42,257 nt of DNA from Flavobacterium sp. (GCF_024305175.1 NZ_JAMWYY010000002.1:1-42257), one strand, 5' to 3'; shown: positions 1 through 8,557, counted from the first letter of the stretch. Made by a program: numbers and translations. The notes: generated by a model from the sequence alone, not told the origin.

Positions 1-14
1 CTAAAGCTAACTTT

Positions 15-473
15 ATGAAATATCTTTTTCTATCTGCGATGAGTCTTATTTTGCTAAGTTGTGTACATGACACTAAACAGCATACAAATTTTAGAGAGAT
101 AATTTTTAAAGACAAATCGTTTGAACAGGCTTTTAGGAAATCTTTAAAAGATTTGGAATCAACATTCATCGAAGGGGATAAGAACACAATTCTTGAATTT
201 TATATAGATCCCTACTATAATTATGATACTGTAATTGCTATTAGAAATTGCCCGCCCACTAATGTAAAGGATTTAATTTCAGTAAAGAAATATAAACAAA
301 ATAACGTTTATATCTACTGCGGAGATAATTTGAGAAAAAGATTAAATCAGTTGATAGAAATAAATGACGAAACAATCAGTCAGGTATGTTTAAAACCAGT
401 TACTTCTGAATTTGAATGCATATATTTCAAACTTTTTAGAATAGGTGAAAATAAGCAGTTACAAGAGCTTTAG
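15..473 (+). CDS. Small hypothetical lipoprotein
   Basis: A 152-residue protein that I do not recognise. It starts with a short basic-hydrophobic signal followed by a lipobox (LLSC, Cys16), so it should be lipidated and anchored in the envelope. The mature part is mixed charged and polar, with four more Cys residues (in the NCPP, YCGD, VCLK and ECIY contexts), which could form disulfides in the periplasm. It has no membrane segment after the signal. The gene lies next to the window edge, so its upstream neighbour and promoter are not visible. It is convergent with the acetyltransferase gene that ends 12 bp downstream. The function is unknown. Confidence 0.7.
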   Translation: MKYLFLSAMSLILLSCVHDTKQHTNFREIIFKDKSFEQAFRKSLKDLESTFIEGDKNTILEFYIDPYYNYDTVIAIRNCPPTNVKDLISVKKYKQNNVYIYCGDNLRKRLNQLIEINDETISQVCLKPVTSEFECIYFKLFRIGENKQLQEL

Positions 474-485
474 CTATTATGCACT

Positions 486-947
486 TTATAAATACTTCCA
501 CATATTCTCATTAAAATAGGTAAAACCATTTTTGAGAAACAAAGCTCCGGCATTTTCATTCATTGTCCAATGGTTAAGCCTCATTTGATTAGTGCCATTC
601 TCCTTTGCAAATTCTGCGGCTTTTTGTAGTAACGCACTGGCAATTCCTTTGCCACGGAAGTCTTTAAGAGTTCCAATCTGGTCTATAAGTAAAAAATGCT
701 GCGCATACTGAAATAGGTTTTCCGGCAGCTCTTTAATAAAGAGTAATACATAACCTGCCGGTTTATTGTCAAAATCAGCAACAAATGCATAACCTTTATT
801 CTTAAGCGCCTCTTTATAAAACGGCAGTACTGTATCTTTGTCATACGGCTTAAATACATCAGGATAAAGAAAATGATGGTGTTCCTGTACTTCCCTGTTT
901 AGAGATGCCAGTAACTCATAGTCGTGGGTTTGATGTATATGTATCAT
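486..947 (-). CDS. GNAT family N-acetyltransferase
   Basis: A 153-residue single-domain GNAT protein. The acetyl-CoA pyrophosphate-binding loop is visible as RGKGIA after the beta-4 strand (LLIDQIGTLKDF), followed by helix alpha-3 (SALLQKAAEFAKENG). The usual C-terminal block, with NENAGALFLKNGF, is also present. GNAT enzymes move an acetyl group from acetyl-CoA to an amine; the substrate cannot be read from the sequence. It lies downstream of fabD in the same direction but is separated from it by a hairpin terminator, so it is probably transcribed on its own or by read-through. Confidence 0.85.
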   Translation of the reverse strand: MIHIHQTHDYELLASLNREVQEHHHFLYPDVFKPYDKDTVLPFYKEALKNKGYAFVADFDNKPAGYVLLFIKELPENLFQYAQHFLLIDQIGTLKDFRGKGIASALLQKAAEFAKENGTNQMRLNHWTMNENAGALFLKNGFTYFNENMWKYL

Positions 948-951
948 TAAT

Positions 952-976
952 AAAAATATCCCGCAGAAGCGGGATA
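952..976 (-). terminator. Rho-independent terminator of fabD
   Basis: Perfect 8-bp stem TATCCCGC/GCGGGATA (957-964 with 969-976) and an AGAA loop. On the minus strand it is followed by a T-run (complement of 952-956). It sits between the fabD stop and the acetyltransferase start. Confidence 0.75.
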
Positions 977-989
977 AGTTAGTTGTTAT

Positions 990-1871
990 TTATGATGCAG
1001 CGCTTGTATTTACACTGCTGTCAATTTTTTTAACAAGCCCTTGCAACACATTGCCGGGGCCTACTTCAATAAATTCAGTTGCACCATCGGCTACCATGTT
1101 TTGCACGCTTTGCGTCCATTTCACGGGGGCAGTAAGCTGCTTTATAAGGTTTTGCTTTATTTCATCGGGAGCTGTTACCGCTGTTGCGGTTACATTCTGG
1201 TACACCGGGCAGACAGGCTGCTTAAAAGTAGTAGCTTCTATAGCGGCAGCAAGCTCCTCACGGGCAGGCTCCATCATAGGGGAGTGGAAGGCACCTCCAA
1301 CAGGCAGTATCAGTGCACGCTTAGCCCCGGCAGCCTTTAGTGCCTCACAGGCACGCTCTACCGCAAGTGTTTCGCCTGAAATTACCAGTTGCCCCGGGCA
1401 GTTATAGTTTGCCGCAACAACTACGCCTTCGGTAGCTTCACAAATATCTTCAACGGTCTTATCATCAAGGTTAAGTACTGCAGCCATCGTAGAGGGAGTA
1501 ATCTCGCATGCCTTTTGCATAGCCATCGCACGTTGCGAAACCAGCTTAAGGCCATCTTCAAAAGTCATGGCTCCGGCAGCAACAAGCGCCGAGAATTCAC
1601 CAAGCGAATGGCCCGCCACCATATCGGGTTTAAAGCTGTCACCAAGTGTTTTTGCAAGAATAACTGAGTGTAAAAATACCGCAGGCTGTGTTACTTTTGT
1701 CTGCTTTAGCTCATCAGCCGTACCTTCAAACATTATATCGGTTATACGGAATCCTAATATTTCATTAGCCTTTTCAAAAAGCGCTTTTGCTTCGGCTGAG
1801 TTTTCATATAAATCTTTACCCATTCCGCTAAACTGGGCACCCTGCCCCGGAAATACATAAGCTTTTTTCAT
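990..1871 (-). CDS. fabD: Malonyl-CoA:ACP transacylase FabD
   Basis: A 293-residue FabD that transfers malonyl from malonyl-CoA to acyl carrier protein, which supplies the extender unit for fatty acid synthesis in the cytoplasm. The N-terminal GQGAQ (residues 9-13), the nucleophile elbow GHSLGE with Ser89, and the catalytic His196 in GAFHSPMM are all present, as is the C-terminal EVGPGNVL motif. I chose the ATG at 1871 (MKKAYVFPGQ) because the longer open frame adds 39 residues with no FabD similarity and runs through the promoter. The length is normal for the family. The gene stands alone, not in a fab cluster. It is divergent from the membrane protein at 1987 and has a well-formed promoter of its own just upstream. 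Confidence 0.96.
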   Translation of the reverse strand: MKKAYVFPGQGAQFSGMGKDLYENSAEAKALFEKANEILGFRITDIMFEGTADELKQTKVTQPAVFLHSVILAKTLGDSFKPDMVAGHSLGEFSALVAAGAMTFEDGLKLVSQRAMAMQKACEITPSTMAAVLNLDDKTVEDICEATEGVVVAANYNCPGQLVISGETLAVERACEALKAAGAKRALILPVGGAFHSPMMEPAREELAAAIEATTFKQPVCPVYQNVTATAVTAPDEIKQNLIKQLTAPVKWTQSVQNMVADGATEFIEVGPGNVLQGLVKKIDSSVNTSAAS

Positions 1872-1896
1872 ATCTTTCAATGTTAGTTTGTATTGG

Positions 1897-1926
1897 CAAA
1901 AATAGCTTTTTTTAATGTAGTACCAA
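1897..1926 (-). promoter_or_regulatory. Bacteroidota-type promoter of fabD
   Basis: On the minus strand, -7 element TATTTTTG (1897-1904, a perfect TAnnTTTG) with TTG (1924-1926) 19 bp upstream. This would start the transcript about 20 nt before the chosen ATG, which supports that start. Confidence 0.65.
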
Positions 1927-1929
1927 TTT

Positions 1930-1960
1930 TTGCTAAAGATGTAACAATATCTTACTTTTA
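1930..1960 (+). promoter_or_regulatory. Probable promoter of the 1987 gene
   Basis: TTG at 1930-1932 and TACTTTTA at 1953-1960 (7 of 8 to TAnnTTTG), 20 bp apart. Its -33 part interleaves with the divergent fabD promoter. Confidence 0.45.
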
Positions 1961-1986
1961 GATACCAATAATATAAATAGCAAACC

Positions 1987-3621
1987 ATGAAACGTTCTAT
2001 AATAGTTATTACAGTTTTATTTTATATTTTTTGTGTAATTTATTTAGGTATGCCGGTGCTTCAGTACGGCTTTGTCGGCCTGCCGTTTGCATTGTTGGGG
2101 TTAGTGTTGTTGGTAGCTTTGCTTACGCTGCAGACAGAAACACGCAACAAAAAAACTACATTTAAATTTTTCCCTGCCCACCGCATTTTGGGCTTACTTA
2201 TACTGGTACTTATCACCTATGTAACTATTGTGCCATTTATAACATCTTCACCAATGTTGTATGCAAAAGATTACAGGGAATTAATAGGAGAGGTAAAAGA
2301 CGGGAAAGAGATATCAGACCACATTGCGCCACTTGCCATTAATAAAGTGCGCGTGGTAGATGAAAGGCTTGCCTATCTTTTAGGAGAAAAAATACTGGGT
2401 TCAGATCCTGCTTTGGGCAGCAAGACAGAACTTGGGCACTTTACTATACAGAAAGTGGGAGACGAGTTATACTGGGTGGCACCATTGCTGCACAGCGGTT
2501 TCTTTAAGTGGATTAATAATAGTGAGGGTACTGATGGGTATGTGCTTGTTTCTGCCACAAATGAGCGTAATGTAAAGCTGGTGCAGTCGCTTAACGGTAA
2601 GCCACTGAAAATTAAATACCAGAGCGAGGCTTTTTTTATGAGCCAGATGGAACGCTACCTGTACTTTAACGGATATGCTACTGCCGGCCTTGACGATTAT
2701 ACATTCGAGATTGACGACGAAGGCAAGCCGTACTGGGTAGTTACTAAATATGAAAAACGGGTAGGCTTTGGCGGAAATGATGCCGTTGGTGTTGTAACGC
2801 TTGATGCCCAAACGGGAGAAATAGCCGAATATCCTGTAGATAAGACACCTGCCTGGGTAGACCGCATACAGCCACAGGAGTTTATAGAAGAGCAATTAAA
2901 TGATTGGGGCGAGTATGTGCACGGCTATTGGAATTTTGCTAATGAAAACAAGTTACAGATAACCGAAGGGTTAACACTGGTATATGGTGAGAACGGCACG
3001 CCATACTGGTACACCGGGCTTACCTCTGTAGGAAAAGATGAATCGGCGGTGGGGTTTGTGCTTGTAGATACCCGCACAAAAGAAACCACATACTACCACC
3101 AAAGCGGCGCAACCGAATATGCAGCACAACGCTCGGCAGAGGGTAAGGTTCAGGAGAAAGGCTATACAGCATCTTTACCGGTGCCTTATACCATTAACGG
3201 TATACCTACTTATGTTATGACACTTAAAGATGGTGGCGGGCTTGTAAAAATGTATGCTATGGTAGCTATTAATGATTATACCATTGTGGGTGTTGGTAAT
3301 ACTATGGGAGAAACCATGATGGCATATAAAAATGTATTCAACATGTCTGACACCCGCATTAACCCACAGTCAGCAAGTGACAGGAACCAACTTAATACTG
3401 TTGTAGAGCGCATACAAAGCGATATAAAGAACGGTAACAGCTTTTATTACTTTACGGTAAATGGCTCGGCAAAAATATTTGTAGGCTCATCAGTGCTTTC
3501 TAACGAGCTGCCTGTAACAAGGGTAGGCGACAGCATCAGTATATCTTTTGATACGGATGCAGAGGAAGTAATAAACGTTTCAAGTTTCGATAACCTGAAT
3601 ATGGGAAGTAAAAAGAAATAG
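1987..3621 (+). CDS. Membrane protein with PepSY-like repeats, unknown function
   Basis: A 544-residue protein that I cannot place in a named family. Three hydrophobic segments fill the first 90 residues (about 4-20, 28-47 and 68-86). A large soluble domain of about 450 residues follows, without further membrane segments, so it is an inner-membrane anchored protein with one big domain. That domain contains recurring units: GKPYWVVT...VGVVTLDAQTGEI, then GTPYWYTG...VGFVLVDTRTKE, then GIPTYVMT...MYAMVAINDYTIVGVG. This strand-rich pattern (hydrophobic-Tyr strand, then hydrophobic-Asp, then TGE turn) recalls PepSY modules. The gene stands alone between fabD (divergent) and the hydrolase at 3653 (convergent). 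The PepSY comparison is by eye only. Confidence 0.7.
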   Translation: MKRSIIVITVLFYIFCVIYLGMPVLQYGFVGLPFALLGLVLLVALLTLQTETRNKKTTFKFFPAHRILGLLILVLITYVTIVPFITSSPMLYAKDYRELIGEVKDGKEISDHIAPLAINKVRVVDERLAYLLGEKILGSDPALGSKTELGHFTIQKVGDELYWVAPLLHSGFFKWINNSEGTDGYVLVSATNERNVKLVQSLNGKPLKIKYQSEAFFMSQMERYLYFNGYATAGLDDYTFEIDDEGKPYWVVTKYEKRVGFGGNDAVGVVTLDAQTGEIAEYPVDKTPAWVDRIQPQEFIEEQLNDWGEYVHGYWNFANENKLQITEGLTLVYGENGTPYWYTGLTSVGKDESAVGFVLVDTRTKETTYYHQSGATEYAAQRSAEGKVQEKGYTASLPVPYTINGIPTYVMTLKDGGGLVKMYAMVAINDYTIVGVGNTMGETMMAYKNVFNMSDTRINPQSASDRNQLNTVVERIQSDIKNGNSFYYFTVNGSAKIFVGSSVLSNELPVTRVGDSISISFDTDAEEVINVSSFDNLNMGSKKK

Positions 3622-3652
3622 GTGAGATACTGAGTTATTTTCAATTATATCC

Positions 3653-4312
3653 TCAGTTGCTGTACTGGTTGATGATAATGTCAAAATAATCAGTGCTGTA
3701 CATAGGCATCATGGAGTAAAAGAACTTTTCGCGCTCTTCTGCCAGTGTTGGCGGTGAGGCTACTTTAAGGTCTTTCTCAAGAATTTTCCATATAAGCTCC
3801 GTGCAATACAGCTCATTATCATCATCAAATTTACCGTTATGGTCAAAAGGGATTTTTTGAGAGAGATAATATTTGGCACGTTCGGCAATCTTTCCGCCGC
3901 AAGCAGTGTCGGCATGTTTGGTGCGTGTCACAATAATTTTTTCAGGCGCGCAGTATAGCAGGAAATCCTGTAGGGGTTGTTTTTGTATGCCATCAAAATC
4001 ACTCACATCAGAAGAAAGGGAATGGATAACAAAAAGGTCACCATTCTCTTTTATGATTATTCCGGCATGGGTAACGTCAATGTCACCGTCATTTAAATGC
4101 TCTGATACATAATCGCTGAAAAAGCCAAAGCCCCTTCGCAGTATAAAATCACCTTCCTGTATCAGGCTAATCTCTTCATTACTAAGGCGCGTAATGCTAC
4201 TGTTTTTAGTTTGTTCCCGTATTTCAGACTTATGGTCGAGCCAGAAAAAACATTTGTAGGCAGCGGCTGAAAAACAAAAAAACATTACCAGCCAAAAAAG
4301 AAACTTTTTCAT
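3653..4312 (-). CDS. YiiX-like permuted NlpC/P60 cysteine hydrolase
   Basis: A 219-residue membrane-anchored or exported protein: basic start, then a hydrophobic stretch to about residue 24. The remainder matches the YiiX/YebB-type permuted NlpC/P60 papain-like fold. It begins with the QEGDFILRR strand, then carries the histidine in VTHAGIII (His82), and only later the cysteine in YCTELIW (Cys160, with Glu162). This His-before-Cys order defines the permuted branch. These enzymes are thought to act on amide or ester bonds in lipids or peptidoglycan-like substrates; the target here is unknown. I chose the ATG at 4312 because the signal-like sequence begins there. It is 35 bp downstream of the DUF4878 lipoprotein gene, so probably in one operon with it. 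Confidence 0.8.
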   Translation of the reverse strand: MKKFLFWLVMFFCFSAAAYKCFFWLDHKSEIREQTKNSSITRLSNEEISLIQEGDFILRRGFGFFSDYVSEHLNDGDIDVTHAGIIIKENGDLFVIHSLSSDVSDFDGIQKQPLQDFLLYCAPEKIIVTRTKHADTACGGKIAERAKYYLSQKIPFDHNGKFDDDNELYCTELIWKILEKDLKVASPPTLAEEREKFFYSMMPMYSTDYFDIIINQYSN

Positions 4313-4347
4313 CGGTAATGTTTTTAAGTTATACAAGAGGTAAAAGC

Positions 4348-4851
4348 TTATTGAATGCTGTCGCCTTCCATCATTTCCATCTCGCCTTCCATCTCCATAT
4401 CGCCTTCGCCTTCAGCGCCTGCAGGAGCGTTACCTTCTTTGTTCATGCTTTCTTTATCAATAGAAACTTTCCACTCATCGTCAATCTTGGCAAGTGTAAT
4501 TTCTTTTTCTTCAGCAGTAGCGGCATCCTGTCCTTCTTCTGTTTCTTTATACTTAACAGTAGCTTTGTCGCCTGCTTCGTTTACTTCAGAAGAAATAATA
4601 TCAATATTTACTTTCTTGTCTTTAAGCTGTTCTTTTTGCTCTCCGCCAAGGTTTTCTGCCATTGTTAAAAGCGATCCTGTTGGCTCATCGGCATATTTTT
4701 TTGCCTCTTCAAATTCACCTTTGCTAACGTGCTGTAAAAAGTTTTTGGCTACGCCTTCCGGCCCGCCACCTTCTGAGCATGATACGAATAATGACATAGA
4801 CATTACTGCCAAGAAAAGCATTAGTGGATTTCTTTTAAAAGATTTTCTCAT
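4348..4851 (-). CDS. DUF4878-type lipoprotein with acidic Met/Glu tail
   Basis: A 167-residue lipoprotein: signal with lipobox LFVSC (Cys25), then a DUF4878/NTF2-like domain (about residues 30-130). That domain shows the typical start (GVAKNFLQHVSKGEFEEAKKYA) and the closing DDEWKVSID strand. The last 30 residues are a low-complexity tail rich in Glu, Met and Gly, which resembles a flexible or metal-binding extension. Family members are envelope proteins of unknown function. It is likely the first gene of a two-gene unit with the hydrolase. A long opposite-strand open frame covers this gene, but it is a composition artefact. Confidence 0.78.
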   Translation of the reverse strand: MRKSFKRNPLMLFLAVMSMSLFVSCSEGGGPEGVAKNFLQHVSKGEFEEAKKYADEPTGSLLTMAENLGGEQKEQLKDKKVNIDIISSEVNEAGDKATVKYKETEEGQDAATAEEKEITLAKIDDEWKVSIDKESMNKEGNAPAGAEGEGDMEMEGEMEMMEGDSIQ

Positions 4852-4928
4852 AATTGTTTGATGTTAAAGTTTCGGTAAAAATAGGATTATTTTATTGCGG
4901 ATAACCCAATGGCGAAATTATTTATCAA

Positions 4929-6098
4929 CTATTTTGATGAAACACTTACCAATGCCGCCGCTGCTTTTGCCCTTTCTGTAACTGCTTCTGTCTCTGTTTG
5001 CAGTGTGTCATAGGTTAGCGCAACACCCATGCGGCGGTATGGCCTTGTAGTGGGTTTACCAAATATCCTGAAATCTGTTTTGGGTAATGCAGCAATCGCT
5101 TCAAGGCCTGTATAAGACGGATTTTCTCCGTTTTCAGATGCGAGTATAACAGCGCTTGCGCCTGTGCGCTCTAATGTTATTTCTGCAATGGGCAGGCTTA
5201 GTATGGCGCGCAGGTGTAGTTCAAACTCGTTAAAGTTTTGTGTGCCTGCCAGTGTTACCATGCCTGTATCGTGCGGGCGCGGCGAAAGCTCACTGAAATA
5301 TACTCCCTCATCCGTCAGGAAAAACTCAACCCCAAAAATACCCGCACCGCCAAGTGCTTCTGTAACTTTGCGTGCCATGTATTGTGCTTCAGTAATAGCT
5401 GCATCCGATACCTTTGCTGGCTGCCAGCTTTCCTGGTAGTCGCCACGCTCCTGCCTGTGGCCTATGGGCGGGCAAAACAGGGTAGGGTTATTGTTTTGAG
5501 TAACTGTAAGCAGTGTAATCTCTGAATTGAAGTTAACAAATGCTTCTACTATAACTTCTGTAACGTCTCCACGTGAGCCTTCTACGGCATACTGCCAGGC
5601 TTTCTCTATATCGGCTTCGCTTTTTATGGTGCTTTGCCCTTTACCCGAAGATGACATTAAGGGTTTAACCACACATGGTATGCCTACTGCCGCAACGGCG
5701 TCTTTTAACTCAGCCGCAGAGGTGGCATAGCGGTAATCAGCCGTGCGCAGGCCAAGTTCTTTTGCAGCAAGGTCGCGTATGGCTTTGCGGTTCATGGTAA
5801 AGTTAGCCGCCTTAGCCGATGGTACAACGGTTATACCCTGTTTTTCATAATCATAAAAACGCTCGGTTCTTATAGCTTCTATTTCGGGCACTATAAAATC
5901 GGGTTTATGCTTTTCTACAACAGCATCAAGCGCGGCGCCATCAAGCATATTTATAATTTCAAATCCATGAGCTACCTGCATAGCCGGCGCGTTTGCATAA
6001 CTATCTACAGCAATAACTTTTTGGCCCAAACGCTGTGCGGCAATAACAAATTCTTTTCCAAGCTCTCCTGAGCCTAATAGTAATATCTTTTTTTGCAT
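4929..6098 (-). CDS. purT: Formate-dependent phosphoribosylglycinamide formyltransferase PurT
   Basis: A 389-residue ATP-grasp enzyme that makes formyl-GAR from GAR, formate and ATP, the third step of purine synthesis; it is an alternative to folate-dependent PurN. The N-terminal Rossmann-like GSGELGKE (residues 9-16) and [14 protein letters not shown] are typical of PurT. So are EIEAIRT, the ATP-grasp loop MSSSGKGQS, and the metal/substrate segment [14 protein letters not shown]. The length is close to that of E. coli PurT (392). It follows the aminotransferase in the same direction, but a hairpin lies between them. No PurR-like site could be recognised. Confidence 0.96.
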   Translation of the reverse strand: MQKKILLLGSGELGKEFVIAAQRLGQKVIAVDSYANAPAMQVAHGFEIINMLDGAALDAVVEKHKPDFIVPEIEAIRTERFYDYEKQGITVVPSAKAANFTMNRKAIRDLAAKELGLRTADYRYATSAAELKDAVAAVGIPCVVKPLMSSSGKGQSTIKSEADIEKAWQYAVEGSRGDVTEVIVEAFVNFNSEITLLTVTQNNNPTLFCPPIGHRQERGDYQESWQPAKVSDAAITEAQYMARKVTEALGGAGIFGVEFFLTDEGVYFSELSPRPHDTGMVTLAGTQNFNEFELHLRAILSLPIAEITLERTGASAVILASENGENPSYTGLEAIAALPKTDFRIFGKPTTRPYRRMGVALTYDTLQTETEAVTERAKAAAALVSVSSK

Positions 6099-6119
6099 TG
6101 TTGTGTTGTTGAGATTAAA

Positions 6120-6146
6120 TTAAAATTCCCCTCCAAGGGAGGGGAA
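6120..6146 (-). terminator. Hairpin terminator after the aminotransferase gene
   Basis: Perfect 9-bp stem TTCCCCTCC/GGAGGGGAA (6126-6134 with 6138-6146) and a 3-nt loop. On the minus strand it is followed by TTTTAATTT. The C-rich arms stand out from the AT-rich surroundings. It could also be a copy of a dispersed palindromic repeat. Confidence 0.55.
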
Positions 6147-6158
6147 CGTTATTAAGTT

Positions 6159-7343
6159 CTACTCTGTAACCGCGGCTTTTATCCTGCGGAGAGCCTCTTT
6201 AAGTTGCTCTTCGCTGGTGGCGTATGATATCCGGATGCAGTCGGGGTTACCAAAGGCATCGCCTGTAACTGTAGCCACATTGGCATGCTCTAACAAGAAC
6301 ATTGAAAAGTCATCGGCATTATTTATAGTCATGCCTTTAAGCGTTTTGCCAAAGTAGTAAGAGATATCAGGGAAAACATAAAATGCCCCTTCGGGGATAT
6401 TATTTTTAAAGCCGGGAATATCGTTCATCAGGTTAATCACCAAGTCCCTGCGGCTGTGGAAAGCCTCCACCATGTGCCCCAGTACTTTAGGGTCGGCATC
6501 TACGGCGGCTATGGTGGCACGCTGGGCGATACTGTTTGCACCGCTGGTTACCTGCCCCTGCATTTTAGTGCAGGCCTTGGCAATAAATTCAGGAGCGCCA
6601 ATATAGCCAATGCGCCATCCGGTCATGGCAAATGCTTTGGCAACGCCGTTTACGGTTATGGTCTTATCAAACATTCCGGGTATGGCACCTATACTGAAAG
6701 AGCTGCCTGAAAAATTGATGTGCTCATAAATTTCATCTGAAACTACATAGATTTCGTGCTTCTTTAAAACCTCGCAAAGCGATGTTAGCTCTGCTTCGCT
6801 ATAAACCGAACCGCTTGGGTTGCACGGCGAGCTGAACCACATCATTTTTGTTTTTGGCGTAATGGCTTTTTCAAGCTGTTCGGCAGTCATTTTAAAGTCG
6901 GTTTCTACCGATGTAGGCACTACAACCGGCACACCGCCTGAAAGCTTTATCATTTCATAATAGCTTACCCAATAAGGTGCAGGCAGTATAACCTCGTCAC
7001 CATCATTAAGCATTACCTGTGCAATATTGTAGAGGGACTGCTTGGCCCCTGTAGAAACCACAATTTGAGATGGTTTGTAATCAAGGCCATTATCCCTTTT
7101 AAACTTGCGGCAGATGGCTTCTTTTAAATCCATATAACCATCAACGGGAGGGTAGGTGCTGTAATTATCGTCTATAGCCTGTTTTGCGGCTTCTTTTATA
7201 AAATCAGGAGTGTTAAAATCAGGCTCGCCAAGGCTAAGGCTTATAATGTCTTTACCCTGTGCTTTAAGTTCCCTGGCTTTTGCAGCCATGGCAAGTGTTT
7301 GTGATGTAGCTAAATTATTGATCCTGTCTGATAGCACATTCAT
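6159..7343 (-). CDS. Class I pyridoxal-phosphate aminotransferase (aspartate aminotransferase-like)
   Basis: A 394-residue PLP enzyme of the fold-type I, subgroup I-gamma aminotransferases. Visible hallmarks are SLGEPDFNTP near the start, the YPPVDGY segment, and STGAKQSL for phosphate binding. SSPCNPSGSVY, SDEIYE and the Schiff-base lysine in NGVAKAFAMTGWRIGY (Lys236; Arg244 for cofactor phosphate) are also present. The C-terminal IRISYATS carries the arginine that normally binds the substrate carboxylate. Family members transfer amino groups between aspartate or related amino acids and 2-oxoglutarate. The exact specificity (aspartate, aromatic or prephenate) cannot be decided by eye. It is probably monocistronic. 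Confidence 0.9.
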   Translation of the reverse strand: MNVLSDRINNLATSQTLAMAAKARELKAQGKDIISLSLGEPDFNTPDFIKEAAKQAIDDNYSTYPPVDGYMDLKEAICRKFKRDNGLDYKPSQIVVSTGAKQSLYNIAQVMLNDGDEVILPAPYWVSYYEMIKLSGGVPVVVPTSVETDFKMTAEQLEKAITPKTKMMWFSSPCNPSGSVYSEAELTSLCEVLKKHEIYVVSDEIYEHINFSGSSFSIGAIPGMFDKTITVNGVAKAFAMTGWRIGYIGAPEFIAKACTKMQGQVTSGANSIAQRATIAAVDADPKVLGHMVEAFHSRRDLVINLMNDIPGFKNNIPEGAFYVFPDISYYFGKTLKGMTINNADDFSMFLLEHANVATVTGDAFGNPDCIRISYATSEEQLKEALRRIKAAVTE

Positions 7344-7375
7344 AATTGGTGTGTTGAATTATATTGGTTGTATTA

Positions 7376-8470
7376 TTAGTTAATTGCAGGTTTCATTCCC
7401 AGTTCTTTAAGGTGCCTGAAGTGTGCGGCAACAGCTTCTCTCATGGTTTTGAATTCATGATAGGGCAGGTTGTGCTCGCGGGCAGTCTGCTTTACTATTT
7501 CAGAAATTTTGCTGTAGTGCACGTGGCTTATATGCGGAAATATATGGTGCTCTATCTGGTGGTTAAGGCCGCCGGTAAACCAGTTTATTATCCTGTTTTT
7601 AGGAGCAAAGTTAGCTGTTGTGTAAAGCTGGTGTATAGCCCATGTATTTGCCATTTCGCCGTTTTCGTCCGGTAGCGGGTTTGCGGTTTCTTCAACCACG
7701 TGTGCCAGCTGGAAAACAATGCTTAATATTAACCCTGCCGTGTAATGCATTACAAAAAAGCCGATAAGCACTTTCCACCAGGTAATACCCAGCAGTACAG
7801 GTACAACCAGCCATACCAGTGCATACAGCAGTTTGGTTACTACCAATACCGTCCATTGCTTTACAGGACTGCGGAACTCGCCATAAGAAAGCCCTCTTTT
7901 AATATAACGGCGCATTTGCTTAATATCTGTAGTTATAGCCCAGTTAAAGGTTAACAGCCCATACAGGAAAACAGAATAGTAATGCTGGAACTTGTGGAAC
8001 CCCCTCCATTGTGCTGAATGCGTAAAGCGGATTATGCGCCCTGCATCAAGGTCTTCATCGTGACCGTGTATGTTGGTGTAGGTGTGGTGCAGTACGTTGT
8101 GCTGAACCTGCCAGTTATAAACATTACCGGCAAGCAGGTACATACTGCTGCCCATTATTTTGTTGAGCCATGTTTTGCTGGAATAAGAACCGTGGTTGGC
8201 ATCGTGCATTACATTCATACCTATGCCTGCCATACCCACACCCATTACTATGGTAAGCAGCAATTGCGCCCATACGGGTATGTTAAGTGTAAGCAATATA
8301 AAATAAGGGGCCAGCAGGGCTGAGAACATTACAAATGCTTTCAGGTGCAGTTTCCAGTTACCGGTCTTTTTTATATTATTTTCTTTAAAATAGTCGTTTA
8401 CACGTTTATTTAATGTCCTGAAAAATTTCAGGGAGTCGGTTTTCGAAAAAACGGGGGGATTTATATTCAT
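7376..8470 (-). CDS. Membrane fatty acid desaturase (front-end type)
   Basis: A 364-residue integral membrane di-iron desaturase. The three histidine boxes are clear: HDANH (89-93), HNVLHH (124-129) and HQIEHH (304-309). The last box has Gln before the final HH pair, as in delta-5/delta-6 'front-end' acyl desaturases (COG3239, linoleoyl-CoA desaturase-like). No cytochrome b5 domain is fused, so electrons must come from a separate donor. Hydrophobic pairs at about 45-85 and 205-255 fit the usual four-helix topology. It introduces a double bond into membrane acyl chains; the position is unknown. It lies 32 bp upstream of the aminotransferase in the same direction but has its own promoter, so co-transcription is possible but unproven. 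Confidence 0.92.
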   Translation of the reverse strand: MNINPPVFSKTDSLKFFRTLNKRVNDYFKENNIKKTGNWKLHLKAFVMFSALLAPYFILLTLNIPVWAQLLLTIVMGVGMAGIGMNVMHDANHGSYSSKTWLNKIMGSSMYLLAGNVYNWQVQHNVLHHTYTNIHGHDEDLDAGRIIRFTHSAQWRGFHKFQHYYSVFLYGLLTFNWAITTDIKQMRRYIKRGLSYGEFRSPVKQWTVLVVTKLLYALVWLVVPVLLGITWWKVLIGFFVMHYTAGLILSIVFQLAHVVEETANPLPDENGEMANTWAIHQLYTTANFAPKNRIINWFTGGLNHQIEHHIFPHISHVHYSKISEIVKQTAREHNLPYHEFKTMREAVAAHFRHLKELGMKPAIN

Positions 8471-8494
8471 ATAGTATTCAAAATCTTAAGAGTC

Positions 8495-8502
8495 CAAAGT
8501 TA
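8495..8502 (-). promoter_or_regulatory. -7 promoter element of the desaturase gene
   Basis: TAACTTTG on the minus strand, a perfect TAnnTTTG, 24 bp before the ATG. The nearest TTG (8519-8521) is 16 bp upstream, shorter than the usual spacing. Confidence 0.5.
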
Positions 8503-8557
8503 ATTATTATCGGGTTTGCAACCATCACAATTAGGGCAATTTCTTTTTTGAAATGCT

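Noticed and set aside
1872..1988. Longer N-terminus for FabD
   Set aside because: The 39 extra residues are Tyr/Lys-rich translation of the promoter region. FabD homology begins at MKKAYVFPGQ.
3622..3652. Terminator between the 1987 gene and the hydrolase gene
   Set aside because: Only a 6-bp ACTGAG/CTCAGT stem with a long loop and no T-run; too weak to call.
4355..4861. 168-residue plus-strand open frame opposite the DUF4878 gene
   Set aside because: It is the antisense shadow of a low-complexity, Glu-rich gene: Ser/Pro-rich composition and no family features.
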